From: Halomicrobium sp. LC1Hm | GTDB lineage: Archaea > Halobacteriota > Halobacteria > Halobacteriales > Haloarculaceae | Assembly (NCBI RefSeq): GCF_009617995.1 | Contig: NZ_CP044129.1 | Coordinates: forward strand, 868,001 to 932,000 | Direction of reading: 5' to 3' | DNA length: 64,000 bases | Shown here: one piece after another, positions 43,062 through 52,469 of the stretch | Position numbering within the stretch: position 1 is the first letter of the stretch | Layout: each line of letters starts with the position of its first letter | Notes under the pieces: model-generated | Seen by the model: the letters and a program-made list of their open reading frames with translations, nothing else | What the model was told of the DNA's origin: nothing | Databases searched by the model: none | Made by a program: the position numbers and the translations under genes

Positions 43062-43559
43062 GCTCGTCACTGAGGAGGTCCCAGTACGCATACGCACCGA
43101 TGTAGTCCACTACACACCGAACCTTGGCTTTCTCGGGCAGCGTCGAACGCACCTGCGACTGTTCCACGTCCGAGATCGCCCGCTCGATGGCGGCGTCGAG
43201 ATCGTCGAGGTCGTCCCACTGCCGACGCGCGAGGTCGTCGCGTATCTCGCTCTCGCTCGCCGCTTGTACTGAGTCGAGCGAACACCAGCGGACGGCTTCG
43301 CGCACGTCGGGGTCCTGCGTGTGGTCGTTCGGGTCGATCCCGTCCGTGATCGACTCATACGGATTATCGTAGATCTTTACCGGATTGACCGCACACCGTG
43401 GTGCGGTCGACCGGGAAAACGGCTACAATAATCCGTATCAGAGCAGGACCAGAAGCGCCGGTTCGTCGCCCAGTACAGCGCGAGCTTCCACGTCGCCCAG
43501 TCGGCGGACGACTCTCTGTCGTCGTCGCCCGCCTCGAAGGACTCCGTGGCGTCGAGCAT
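43062..43559 (-). pseudogene. Unknown gene split by an 80-bp mini-element and truncated at its 3' end
   Basis: From ATG 43559 the frame reads WATWKLALYWATNRRFWSCS and runs into the palindromic element. After it, the frame resumes as SITDGIDPNDHTQDPDVREA and continues to about 43062. Removing the element and one TCA fuses the halves in frame (WSCSESITDG). The family is unrecognised. Its C-terminus was replaced by the integrase fragment. Confidence 0.7.
43358..43437. repeat. 80-bp palindromic mini-element (TACGGATTAT family), with 3-bp target duplication
   Basis: Termini TACGGATTATCGTAG and CTACAATAATCCGTA with an inner palindrome GACCGCAC...GTGCGGTC. Flanked by direct TCA repeats at 43355-43357 and 43438-43440. 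Confidence 0.85.
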
Positions 43560-43696
43560 CCGCCGAGCGAAGCGAGGCGGTTCACTGCTGGCGAGCACCG
43601 CGAGCCAGCAGCTTTTTCGCCCACGTTTTTCAAGGAGCCCTCACCGCAGCGAGCCGGAGGCTCGCGAGGAAGGGCGACGCGCAAAAAGGTGGTGTA

Positions 43697-43767
43697 TGGG
43701 ACCGCCGAGATTCGAACTCAGGTCCTACCGACCCCATCGGCAGAGGATACCACTACCCCACGGTCCC
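43697..43767 (-). tRNA. tRNA-Pro (GGG anticodon)
   Basis: Minus strand: acceptor GGGACCG/CGGTCCC, D-arm GGGGTAGTGGTATCC, anticodon loop ATGGGGT (anticodon GGG), T-arm CTGAGTTCGAATCTCGG with one weak pair. Complete cloverleaf with discriminator A. Its 3' side faces the decayed island. Confidence 0.9.
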
Positions 43768-43882
43768 GCACTCGGGATGAGGAGGGTCCACTAATTAAGG
43801 GCTACGCTTCGGCGTTGCGTGTGGGAGTCATCGTCTCGGTCGCCCCGTCGAGTCGCGGCGGGTGTCGTCATCCAGAGAACCG

Positions 43883-44782
43883 TTAGACGAGGACGCGTTC
43901 GAGTTCGACGGCGACGCCGCCCTCGGCGTCGGGGCCGCCGACCAGTCGGCCCAGACACACCGCCGCGCCGTCGGGCGTCACGCAGCACACCTCGGCACCC
44001 TGCTCGGCGTCGGTCTCGATGACGCCGGGCGCGTAGACCGGTGCGCCGTGTGCTACCTCGCGGGCGGCGCTGGGGGCGATCGTGACCGTCGGGTAGCCAC
44101 GGAGTGCGCGCTCGGCGGGTGCGACCGTCTCGTGGAGCCAGCTCTCGTCGTCGTTGTCGGCCCACTCGGCCAGCGCGTCGACGAGGTCCTCCATAGTCAC
44201 GAGGTCGCGATCGTCGAAATCGCCGGTCGCGGTGCGTCGGAGTTCGCCCATGTGTGCGCCGGTCCCGAGCGCGAGCCCGATGTCGTGACAGAGCTTGCGG
44301 ACGTACGTGCCAGAGTCACAGCGGACGCGCAGGAGCGCCCGGCGGTCGTGGCGTTCGAGGACGTCCAGCGCGTGGATCGTCCGGCTGCGGAGCCGTCGTT
44401 TCACGGCGCTCTTGCGCGGGGGCTTCTGGTAGATCTCGCCCTCGAACTCGGCGACGATGGAGTCGAAATCCGGCGGTGCCTGGTCGTGGAGTTCGAGGAT
44501 CGTGACGTACTCTTTGACCGCGTCGTCGAACACGCGTGCCGCGCGGGCGGCGTCGCCGAGCAGGATCGGGAGACAGCCCGTGACTTTCGGGTCGAGCGTG
44601 CCGCCGTGTGCGACGCGCCCGAGCGTCCGGTCGTCGCCGGCCGCGTCGAGCGCGTCGTCGACGGCGTCCCGGACCCAGGCGGCCACCTGGTGGGCGGAGG
44701 GGCCGGGTGGCTTGTCGAGGTTGACGACGCCGAAGGTGAGCAGATCGGCGGGCGACCGGTGTTCGGGCGCGTCGCGGACCAT
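43883..44782 (-). CDS. tRNA/rRNA pseudouridine synthase (TruB/Cbf5 family)
   Basis: 299 aa from ATG 44782. HGGTLDPKVTGCLPI holds the catalytic aspartate, and VRCDSGTYVRKLCHDIGLAL is a second conserved motif. A C-terminal PUA domain spans about 215-299. In archaea this is Cbf5, the catalytic subunit of H/ACA ribonucleoproteins, which also modifies tRNA U55. It lies 1 nt from the cytidylate kinase stop, in an operon reading leftward. Confidence 0.9.
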   Translation of the reverse strand: MVRDAPEHRSPADLLTFGVVNLDKPPGPSAHQVAAWVRDAVDDALDAAGDDRTLGRVAHGGTLDPKVTGCLPILLGDAARAARVFDDAVKEYVTILELHDQAPPDFDSIVAEFEGEIYQKPPRKSAVKRRLRSRTIHALDVLERHDRRALLRVRCDSGTYVRKLCHDIGLALGTGAHMGELRRTATGDFDDRDLVTMEDLVDALAEWADNDDESWLHETVAPAERALRGYPTVTIAPSAAREVAHGAPVYAPGVIETDAEQGAEVCCVTPDGAAVCLGRLVGGPDAEGGVAVELERVLV

Positions 44783-44783
44783 C

Positions 44784-45362
44784 TCAGAACTCGTAGGTGA
44801 CGCCGGCCGTCGGCGCTTTCCCCTCGTCACCGTCCGGTTCGTAGGCGTCGACGGCGGCGACGATGAGCTCCTGGACGCCGCTCTCGTCCCAGCGGGCGGT
44901 GTTGATCGAGAGGTCGTAGATCGATCGGTCGTCGATGTCGATGCCGTAGTACTCCTGGTAGCGCAGTCTCTCGCTCTCGGCGCGGGTCTGCGTCTCCTCT
45001 CTGGCCTCGGCGACCGGCTTCTCCTCGCGGTCGGCGATCCGTTCGGCTCGCACGTCAAGTGGTGCGTCGAGCCACAGCTTCAGGTCGGCGTAGTCACCGG
45101 CCATCCAGCCGGCCAGCCGGGATTCGAGGACGAGATCGTCCTCCTCGCGAGCGGTCGAGCGCAGTCGCCGGTCGAGGTCGCGGTCGATCTGGTCGTCGGA
45201 TTCGGCCTGCTGGTTCAGTTCGACCAGCGAGACGCCGCGTTCCTCGGCCAGCGAGCGAAAGATGTCGCCGCCGCTGACGTGGTCGTATCCGAGCGCCTCG
45301 GCGAGGTTCGCGGCGAGTGTGCTCTTGCCGCTACCCGCCGGTCCGGAAACGGTGATCAACAT
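44784..45362 (-). CDS. cmk: Cytidylate kinase
   Basis: 192 aa. The P-loop GPAGSGKST is followed by [19 protein letters not shown], the archaeal CMP kinase signature. It phosphorylates CMP and dCMP. The adjacency of cmk and cbf5 is common in archaeal ribosomal/secretion clusters. Confidence 0.92.
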   Translation of the reverse strand: MLITVSGPAGSGKSTLAANLAEALGYDHVSGGDIFRSLAEERGVSLVELNQQAESDDQIDRDLDRRLRSTAREEDDLVLESRLAGWMAGDYADLKLWLDAPLDVRAERIADREEKPVAEAREETQTRAESERLRYQEYYGIDIDDRSIYDLSINTARWDESGVQELIVAAVDAYEPDGDEGKAPTAGVTYEF

Positions 45363-45425
45363 GTATCGACTGGTGAGGGCGCGAATAAAGAGGCTGTCTG
45401 TTTCGGGTCGCGTTCGCGGGGTCGG

Positions 45426-46340
45426 TTACCCCGTCGGCGAGGTCTGGACGTTCAGTGCCTTCCGGAGCAGCTGGCTGAAGCCGAGCGAGCACAGGAAGTA
45501 CCAGAGGATCCAGGCCTGGAGCGGTCCGAGGACGCCCTGCTGCCAGTTCGAGACCTCGCCCACCAGGGGGAGGACCATCACGGTCTCTGCGGCCTCGATG
45601 TGGCCGTCGCGGATCATCCAGTACATCCAGAGGAAGGCGGGGATCGTCAGCAGCATGATCCACACCATCGGCCGGAACTGGGCCTTGAACATGCCCAGCT
45701 GGTCGCCCATCGCCTCCATCTGCTCTTGCTGGATCTCGTCGAGGGCTTCGTCGTCGCCGCGCTCTTTGGCGGCCTCACGGCGGTCCTGGAGATCCTGCAT
45801 CTTCTCTTGGTACTTCCCCATGACTTCCGAGTCCATGAGGTTGTCCTGGAGGAGTGTCGACCAGAGGCCGGTCATGATCGCCAGCACGAGGATGACGACG
45901 TAGAACGGAACCACGTCGTTGAGCGGCCCCAGGACGATGTCGATCGTGCCGCCGACGAGTGACCGGATATCCTGTTGCATGTAGCCGGCGAACAGGCCCA
46001 CAGTGACCAGGGCCGCGCCCTTGTCGTAACTGGTCCAGTTGACGCCCTCGTCGTCGCCGTCGCCGTCGCCGCTGGTGGCCGCGGCGGTCTCGACGCTGTC
46101 TTCGCCGAGCGCGTCACGGATTCCGTCGGGGTCGCTGAGGACGAACCCCGCTCCGTCGGCGTCGACCAGCAGCCCCTTCTCGATGAGCCGGCCCCACTGA
46201 CCGCTCGTGAGATCGTCGCTCACGTCGGCCCAGGAGACGGTCCCCTGCTCCTCGGCGACGGCGAGGACGGTCGCCAGTGCGTCGGTCATGTCCTCGCCCT
46301 CGCTGGCGAGCGACTCTACTTTCTGGGCGGTACGTGCCAT
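45426..46340 (-). CDS. DUF106/EMC3-like membrane insertase
   Basis: 304 aa. The C-terminal two-thirds has three membrane helices and a coiled, charged loop (MDSEVMGKYQEKMQDLQDRR), typical of archaeal DUF106, a relative of YidC/Oxa1/EMC3 that inserts membrane proteins. The N-terminal 100 residues form an extra cytoplasmic winged-helix-like part (VSWADVSDDLTSGQWGRL). Neighbours adk, cmk and cbf5 match the conserved archaeal cluster next to secY. Confidence 0.87.
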   Translation of the reverse strand: MARTAQKVESLASEGEDMTDALATVLAVAEEQGTVSWADVSDDLTSGQWGRLIEKGLLVDADGAGFVLSDPDGIRDALGEDSVETAAATSGDGDGDDEGVNWTSYDKGAALVTVGLFAGYMQQDIRSLVGGTIDIVLGPLNDVVPFYVVILVLAIMTGLWSTLLQDNLMDSEVMGKYQEKMQDLQDRREAAKERGDDEALDEIQQEQMEAMGDQLGMFKAQFRPMVWIMLLTIPAFLWMYWMIRDGHIEAAETVMVLPLVGEVSNWQQGVLGPLQAWILWYFLCSLGFSQLLRKALNVQTSPTG

Positions 46341-46379
46341 TCGTGTACTACTCTACAGCGGCGAGCCCTTATCAACGTT

Positions 46380-47030
46380 TTACTCGACGCGCGCGTCGAT
46401 GGCGTCCTGGATGTCGGCCCAGACCTCGTCGGGGGTCTGCTCGCCGTCGATGGCGACGAAGGCATCCTCGCTCTCGTAGTGGTCGATCACCGGCTGAGTG
46501 TTCTCGTCGAACACGTCCAGTCGGTTGCGGACGGACTCCTCGTTGTCGTCGTCGCGCTGGATCAGGTCGCCGCCACAGTCATCACAGACGCCGTCTTCCT
46601 CGGGCGGGCTGAACTCGACGTGGTAGTTCGCGCCACAGTCGTCACACACCCGACGACCGGTGAGCCGGTCGACCAGTTCCTCGCGGGCGACCGACAGCGA
46701 GAGAATCACGTCGAGGTCGGTCATGTCTTGGAGTTCCTCGGCCTGTTCGAGGTTGCGCGGGTAGCCGTCCAGGACGAAGCCGTCGGCCTGGCTGAGTGCC
46801 TCGTCGACGATGGCGTTGACGACTTTGTCCGGGACGAGGTCACCCGCGTCCATGTACGCGCCCGGCGTGTCGTACTCCGTGTCCATGTCGGAGATGTCCA
46901 TCTCCTTGTTGCCACGGAGCGCGTCGCCGGTCGTGACGTGTTCGACGCCGTACTCGTCGGCGATGTTGCTCGACTGTGTCCCCTTGCCCGCGCCTGGCGG
47001 ACCCAGAATCAGGATTCGTGGTGCTGCCAT
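46380..47030 (-). CDS. adk: Adenylate kinase
   Basis: 216 aa from ATG 47030. [10 protein letters not shown] is the P-loop, GDALR and [11 protein letters not shown] bind AMP, and the LID has a four-cysteine zinc site (CDDCG...CDDCGG). It balances ATP, ADP and AMP. Bacterial-type long adenylate kinase as usual in haloarchaea. Confidence 0.93.
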   Translation of the reverse strand: MAAPRILILGPPGAGKGTQSSNIADEYGVEHVTTGDALRGNKEMDISDMDTEYDTPGAYMDAGDLVPDKVVNAIVDEALSQADGFVLDGYPRNLEQAEELQDMTDLDVILSLSVAREELVDRLTGRRVCDDCGANYHVEFSPPEEDGVCDDCGGDLIQRDDDNEESVRNRLDVFDENTQPVIDHYESEDAFVAIDGEQTPDEVWADIQDAIDARVE

Positions 47031-47176
47031 ACCCGTCGATTCTGCGGGGTGGGATAAATGATTGTCCAAACCGTTCGGCGGCTCGACCGACTGTCTCGCC
47101 TCTGTGGATCGGTACGGTGACTTCTTGCGTCCCCGGTGGTCGAAAGTACTATCCCCGGCCATGTGTAGGGAGGGAT

Positions 47177-47767
47177 ATGAGCACTCCACCGGGGGAGTAC
47201 TACACGGAGGAACGGTGGCAAAACTGGATCGACCGCCTCGACGAAGAGGAGATCGATCCGGAAGACGAGGATTCCGCTCGCCTGCTGTTGAATCTGCAGG
47301 ACGATGCGGCGATCGCCGTCGCCAAGATCATCACCGATCACGACGACGAGTTGATCGATCGGGACACCGCGCTCGAGGAGATCGCGGACATCCGCGCGAT
47401 CGTCCTCGAAGAGATCGACCTCGACGACGAGGAGACCGTCATGCTGATCGACGGCGTCCAGACCTCCCTCGTCTGTGTCTTCTACGCCGCCGAGGAGTAC
47501 ATCGCTGAGGGACCAGCCGAGGAGGGCACGGTCATCGACTACATCGAGGCCGCGGCCGACGCCGAGGCCGAGGAGGACCTCGACGCGGCGCTCGGTTACT
47601 GCGTCCAGGCCGGTACGCTGGTCATCGACGGCGAGGAACTCGACGTGGACGCGGCCGCCGAACTCGAATACGGGCTGGTCTCGGAGTGGGCAAACGGACT
47701 CGATAGCCTCCAGACGGCAATGAGCGACCCCGAAGTCGTCGAAGAAGACGAAGAGGGCGACGCGTAG
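47177..47767 (+). CDS. DUF2150-like acidic protein
   Basis: 196 aa from ATG 47177. Highly acidic and helical ([40 protein letters not shown]). I recognise it as the haloarchaeal DUF2150 type by pattern, with moderate certainty. Cytoplasmic; function unknown. Confidence 0.75.
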   Translation: MSTPPGEYYTEERWQNWIDRLDEEEIDPEDEDSARLLLNLQDDAAIAVAKIITDHDDELIDRDTALEEIADIRAIVLEEIDLDDEETVMLIDGVQTSLVCVFYAAEEYIAEGPAEEGTVIDYIEAAADAEAEEDLDAALGYCVQAGTLVIDGEELDVDAAAELEYGLVSEWANGLDSLQTAMSDPEVVEEDEEGDA

Positions 47768-47829
47768 TCGTTATCGTTTGGATCATAGCTGCGGACAGCT
47801 TTTTTACCGGGTACTGACAAGGACGGGCA

Positions 47830-50187
47830 ATGCGACTCCGGGACGACGACCGCGCGCAGTCGGTCCAGATCGGAGCGGTGTTGCTGTTCGCGATGCTCGT
47901 CGTCGCGTTTTCGAGCTATCAGGCCTTCGTCGTCCCGAACCAGAACCGCGCGGTCGAGTTCAACCACAACCAGGACATCCGAGACCAGATGCAGGATCTG
48001 CGCAACGAACTGGTCTCGATCCACGGCGAGACGGCGACCAGATCGGTGACGCTGGCGCTCGGGACCCGCTATCCCGCCAGACTCGTCGCCGTCAACCCCG
48101 GGCCCGCCTCGGGGACGATTCGCACCAGCGGAACCGCGGATTCCGGGGCGAATCTGACGATCGCGAACGCAACCGCCAGCGGTGAGACCGGCGACTTCTG
48201 GAACGGCACGGGTCGGCGCTACGACACCGGCTTCCTCGTCTACCAGCCCAGCTACAACGTCTACGGACAGGCACCCGAGACGGCGTACGAGAACACGGTC
48301 CTGTCGAACCGCTTCGCGGACGAGAGCCTGGCCGCAACAGGCCAGACGATGATCGACGGCAAGCGGATCAGCCTCGTGACGATCAACGGCTCTCTGAGCC
48401 GGACCCAAGCCGGTTCGACCAGCCTGGACCTCGAACCGGTGAGTACGTCGACGACGACGGTCGCGGTGTCCAACGACTCCTCGAACGTGACACTCTCGGC
48501 GGCGACGCAGCTGTCCGAGTCCGAGTGGGACGCGCTCCTGGCGGACCAACGCGACGAGAACGGTGGTCACGTCCTCGACTACGAGGTTCAGACGATCGTT
48601 GACGCTCGGTACGATCGTCTGTCGGTCACGCTCGAACCGAACGTCTCCTACCGGCTCCGCATGACGAAAGTCGGGGTCGGGAGTCAGGTCACTGCGGAAG
48701 ACGAGGCGTATCTCACTGACGCCGCAGGCAACGCGACGCGACTGGAAACTGGTGATACGACGACGGTGACCCTCGAACTCCGGGATGCGTACAACAACCC
48801 CGTGACGGACGGGCAAATCAACGCGTCGGCAGAGAGCGGGACGCTCTCTCCCGACCAGGTAGCGACCGACGAGAACGGACAGGCGACGTTCACCTACGAC
48901 AGCACCGGCGTCGCCGGTGGGCAGTGGGTCGACCTGCGGTTCAGTGCCGTGACGGAGCCGGCGACCTCGTTCGACGGGACGACGCCGCGCAACGTCACGA
49001 TGCGGGTCTACGTCGAGAGCGAACCGTCACGTTCACCACCGGCTGGCAGCGGTGCGTACAACGTCACGTGGCTGGACCCGTCCGATCAAACCGGGATCGA
49101 CTGTCCGAACGGAGTGGACAATCCCTGTACGCTGGACTTCTCTCAGACCTCCGAAGCGACGCTGTCGATGGCGACAGACCCGATTGTCGACGGCGGAGCG
49201 GTACAGTACGCGACAAACGATACGCAGGTCGGTACGGTGTCTGCTTCGGGAACGACGAATGCCGTCGGGGAGAACTCGACGACGTTGACACCGGTGAACA
49301 ACGGAGGGGTGACCGTATACACGTCGAGTGGCGGGGGAGGCGACCGTCTGAGCTTGGAGATCATCAACAGGGCCACCCTCGTGTACAACGACGACGCCGT
49401 GACTAACGACGGTCCGGATACGGACAGCGTCGCTGGCGGAGTGAACTTCTCCGTCACGAACGGTTTCGGCGAGAGCGTCACGATCACCGATGTCAGGATA
49501 GCGCCGGCGAACAGCGCTATTACGACCCTCAGTGACGACGTGTTCCCGAACGACGAACCCTTGGCGAGCGAGGTGTACGTCGCCGCGGACCTGTCCGATG
49601 CCCACGTCGATTACGGCGGTGGAACCGGTGTTCCGCGAACCGTGGACCTGGACACCGACGGGCAAAGCAACGACGGGAACGCACAACTTTCGGACGGCGC
49701 AACGGCGACGTTCTACCTCTACGAGTTCACCGACGGCACCTCATCGGTCGACATGAGCGGCGAAGACGTGGAGATCACGGTCACCTACCAGCCAGCGAGT
49801 GGCGGAACCGAGACGAAGACGTTTACCATCACGCCAACCGATGGGAGCGGCGGAGGGGGTGGCGGCAGTTCCGCGCCGTCGGCGACCATAACAAGCGCGA
49901 CCTACAGCGCCGGGTCCTCGCCGCCGAGCGACCGGTACGACGTCACCGTCGACGTCTCAGACGTGGACGGCGACCTCGACCGCGTCGAGTACGAATTTGT
50001 CGATTCGTCGGGCACGGTTGTCGACACGGCGACGGACAACGGCGTGAGCGGATCCAGCGACACCTCGACCGAGCAACTGGTCGCACGGACCAACGAGCGC
50101 GATAGTTCGTATACCATTAGGGTGACCGTCTACGACTCCGCATCTAACACGGGGAGCGACCAGACCGTCGTCCCGGGTAGCGGCTGA
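47830..50187 (+). CDS. Large pilin-like surface protein with Ig-like domain, 785 aa
   Basis: The N-terminus RAQSVQIGAVLLFAMLVVAF is an archaeal type IV pilin/archaellin-type helix after a short charged lead, as in DUF7289-type surface proteins. A Big_1-like Ig module spans about 295-385 (TVTLELRDAYNNPVTDGQIN, TYDSTGVAGG). The rest is beta-rich with a glycine-serine linker near 675. It is exported and anchored by the N-terminal helix. Probably an adhesin or S-layer-associated protein. Confidence 0.75.
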   Translation: MRLRDDDRAQSVQIGAVLLFAMLVVAFSSYQAFVVPNQNRAVEFNHNQDIRDQMQDLRNELVSIHGETATRSVTLALGTRYPARLVAVNPGPASGTIRTSGTADSGANLTIANATASGETGDFWNGTGRRYDTGFLVYQPSYNVYGQAPETAYENTVLSNRFADESLAATGQTMIDGKRISLVTINGSLSRTQAGSTSLDLEPVSTSTTTVAVSNDSSNVTLSAATQLSESEWDALLADQRDENGGHVLDYEVQTIVDARYDRLSVTLEPNVSYRLRMTKVGVGSQVTAEDEAYLTDAAGNATRLETGDTTTVTLELRDAYNNPVTDGQINASAESGTLSPDQVATDENGQATFTYDSTGVAGGQWVDLRFSAVTEPATSFDGTTPRNVTMRVYVESEPSRSPPAGSGAYNVTWLDPSDQTGIDCPNGVDNPCTLDFSQTSEATLSMATDPIVDGGAVQYATNDTQVGTVSASGTTNAVGENSTTLTPVNNGGVTVYTSSGGGGDRLSLEIINRATLVYNDDAVTNDGPDTDSVAGGVNFSVTNGFGESVTITDVRIAPANSAITTLSDDVFPNDEPLASEVYVAADLSDAHVDYGGGTGVPRTVDLDTDGQSNDGNAQLSDGATATFYLYEFTDGTSSVDMSGEDVEITVTYQPASGGTETKTFTITPTDGSGGGGGGSSAPSATITSATYSAGSSPPSDRYDVTVDVSDVDGDLDRVEYEFVDSSGTVVDTATDNGVSGSSDTSTEQLVARTNERDSSYTIRVTVYDSASNTGSDQTVVPGSG

Positions 50188-50235
50188 CCGACTGATCGGT
50201 GTCTCCCGAGTTACCGATCGGGATGTGGATGCGTA

Positions 50236-50313
50236 TACTACCGGCTGTAAGTCTGTGAATGATTTCGCCACCCCGGGGTGGCGAAGATCTTCACGAAGTG
50301 ACAGCCGGCAGTA
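50236..50313. repeat. 78-bp palindromic mini-element, copy 4
   Basis: TACTACCGGCTGT...ACAGCCGGCAGTA with inner CCACCCCGGGGTGG. Same length as copies 1 and 3. No flanking direct repeat. Confidence 0.75.
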
Positions 50314-50473
50314 TATTCCGCTGACCGTCAGCAGTACCCGTACTACGACACTGACTCCCGTCACACGACAGCATTTTCTCGACCCAGACGACGGCGGCTT
50401 CAAAGAAACGAGCGACAGGCTCACACTCTGTCGCCGACCGTCGGTCGGCTCGCCCTTGCGGAGTGTGCATATA

Positions 50474-50512
50474 TTCGACGATCGTCGAAGTGATAGTCGA
50501 CAGTATCTTATA
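50474..50512 (+). promoter_or_regulatory. Promoter of HMG-CoA synthase with 16-bp perfect palindrome
   Basis: TTCGACGATCGTCGAA (50474-50489) is a perfect palindrome 17 bp upstream of the TATA box CTTATA (50507-50512), which is 22-28 nt before ATG 50535. The palindrome is well placed for an activator or repressor. Confidence 0.6.
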
Positions 50513-50534
50513 CGGCGGCGGTAACTCTCAGTGT

Positions 50535-51878
50535 ATGACAACGGTCGGTATCGACGCGATCGAGATTCGGACGGGCAAGCTCCAACTGGACCTCGCGGAG
50601 ACGTTCGCGCCGGCACAGGACGAAGACCCCGGCAAGTACACGAAGGGGCTCGGTCTCCACGTCTCTTCGTTCCCGGACGTGTACGAGGACATCGTGACGA
50701 TGGCGGCCAACGCGGCACACCGGCTCATGGAGCGCAAGGGTCTGACGCCCGACGACATCGGCCGGATCGACGTGGCGACGGAGTCGGCCTTCGACAACTC
50801 CAAGCCGGTGTCGACGTACGTCGCCGGCTGTCTCGAACAGGTGTACGACGAGGACTTCCACCACGCCAACAAGGGCGAGCGGAAGTTCGCCTGCATCGCC
50901 GGGACCCAGAGCCTGGACGACGCCTACAACTGGATCCGCGCGGGCCGCAATCGCGGCCGCAAGGCGCTCGTGATCGCGACCGACACCGCGCTGTACGCCC
51001 GCGACGACCCCGGCGAGGCGACGCAGGGTGCCGGCGCGGTCGCGATGATAGTCGACGAGGACCCCGACTTCGTCGAGCTGTCGACCGACCAGGGCTTTGG
51101 CAGCGCCGACGAGACGGACTTCCTGAAGCCCAACCAGCAGTTCCCCTCCGTCGACGGCAAGCGCTCGATGAAAGTGTACCTCGCACGCATGCGCGAGGCG
51201 ATGGAGGACCTCGAACGCGCCGGGGTCGAACTCCACCCCGACGACTTCGCGCTGATCCCGTTTCACACGCCGTTCCCGGGCATGGTCCGCAAGGCCGCTG
51301 CTCTGGGCTATCGCCACGTCTGTCGTGACACGGACGTCGAACTCGAACTGGCCGAGGAAATCGGCCGCCAGCCCCGCCGCGAGGAGTTCAAGACACAAGA
51401 GCAGTTCTTCGACGCCATCGAGGAGTACACGGACGCACTCACCGAGACGGAACGCTACGAGGACTGGTACGCCGACACGATCGAGCCGACCCTCGAAATC
51501 GCCCGCGAGGTGGGCAACTGGTACACCGGCTCCGTCCACGTCGCCCGCGTCGCCGGCCTCAAGCACGCACTGGAACACGACCGAGACCTGACCGGGGCCC
51601 AGCTCCTCGTGGCCTCCTACGGCTCGGGCGCACAGGCCGAGATCCACGCCGAGACGGTCGCCGACGGCTGGAAAGCGGAGATCGAGGCGCTCAACGTCGA
51701 CGACCAGCTCGACCGGCGCTACGACATCTCCTTCGAGGAGTACGAGCGCATCCACGACGTCCACAACCACGACACCGACGACTACGCCGACGTGGAGGAA
51801 CTCACCACGCCGAGCGAGGAGTTCGTCTTCGACGGCTGGGGCCGGATGGGTGAACGGAAATACCGATACGTGCGGTAG
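50535..51878 (+). CDS. hmgB: Hydroxymethylglutaryl-CoA synthase
   Basis: 447 aa from ATG 50535. Catalytic cysteine C120 in KFACIAGTQS, general base E83 in ATESAFDNSK and PFHTPFPGMV all match HMG-CoA synthases. It condenses acetoacetyl-CoA with acetyl-CoA to HMG-CoA, the first committed step of the mevalonate route to archaeal lipids. The last 11 codons (MGERKYRYVR) are repeated three more times downstream. Confidence 0.92.
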   Translation: MTTVGIDAIEIRTGKLQLDLAETFAPAQDEDPGKYTKGLGLHVSSFPDVYEDIVTMAANAAHRLMERKGLTPDDIGRIDVATESAFDNSKPVSTYVAGCLEQVYDEDFHHANKGERKFACIAGTQSLDDAYNWIRAGRNRGRKALVIATDTALYARDDPGEATQGAGAVAMIVDEDPDFVELSTDQGFGSADETDFLKPNQQFPSVDGKRSMKVYLARMREAMEDLERAGVELHPDDFALIPFHTPFPGMVRKAAALGYRHVCRDTDVELELAEEIGRQPRREEFKTQEQFFDAIEEYTDALTETERYEDWYADTIEPTLEIAREVGNWYTGSVHVARVAGLKHALEHDRDLTGAQLLVASYGSGAQAEIHAETVADGWKAEIEALNVDDQLDRRYDISFEEYERIHDVHNHDTDDYADVEELTTPSEEFVFDGWGRMGERKYRYVR

Positions 51879-52384
51879 GCAGTCGGACGGGACGCGAACG
51901 GAGTGAGCGGCCCGCTTTTTCGCCCACGTTTTTGCAAGGGGGTGCCCGCAGCGAAGCGAGAACACCCCCGCAGGAAAAAGGTGGGTAGCGGGTCGGATGG
52001 GCGAACGGAAGTATCGCTACGTGCGGTAGGCAGTCGGACGGGTCGCGAACGGAGTGAGCGGCCCGCTTTTTCGCCCACGTTTTTGCAAGGGGGTACCCGC
52101 AGCGAAGCGAGGATACCCCCGCAGAAAAAACGTGGGTAGCGGGTCGGATGGGCGAACGGAAGTATCGCTACGTGCGGTAGGCAGTCGGACGGATCGAGAG
52201 CGGAGCGAACGATCCGTTTTTTCGCCCACGTTTTTGCAAGTGGGTACCCGCAGCGAAGCGAGGGTACCTCCGCAGGAAAAAGGTGGGTAGCGGGCCGGAT
52301 GGGCGAACGGAAATACCGATACGTGCGGTAGGCAGTCGGACGGATCGAGAGCGGAGCGAACGATCCGTTTTTTCGCCCACGTGT
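51843..52384. repeat. 151-bp tandem repeat reiterating the 3' end of the HMG-CoA synthase gene
   Basis: Units begin at 51843, 51994, 52145 and 52296, the last being partial. Each contains the final codons of the synthase (CGGATGGGYGAACGGAA...TACGTGCGGTAG) and the tract CTTTTTTCGCCCACGTTTTT. The units also carry a GCAGCGAAGCGAG-centred inverted repeat. No gene lies in 51879-52466. Confidence 0.9.
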
Positions 52385-52469
52385 TTCCGCGTCGGGTGTG
52401 CTCTCGGATGCCGGTTCGCGACCGAGGAACCACCACCGATTATTGTCCGCCGGCTGAAGAGGGGCGGTG

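Larger units (their letters stand above)
40620..43696. mobile_element. Decayed integrated element at tRNA-Pro(GGG)
   Basis: The stretch between the SprT-like gene and tRNA-Pro(GGG) holds broken winged-helix genes, an AT-rich gene, a toxin-antitoxin pair, an integrase C-terminal fragment about 640 bp from the tRNA, and a mini-element. The tRNA 3' end faces it. I found no second att copy, so the left end is uncertain. Confidence 0.55.

Noticed and set aside
51843-52384. CRISPR array
   Set aside because: Units are 151 bp, nearly identical throughout, without variable spacers; they copy the end of a neighbouring gene. The hairpin array at 4020-4310 also lacks regular repeats and spacers.
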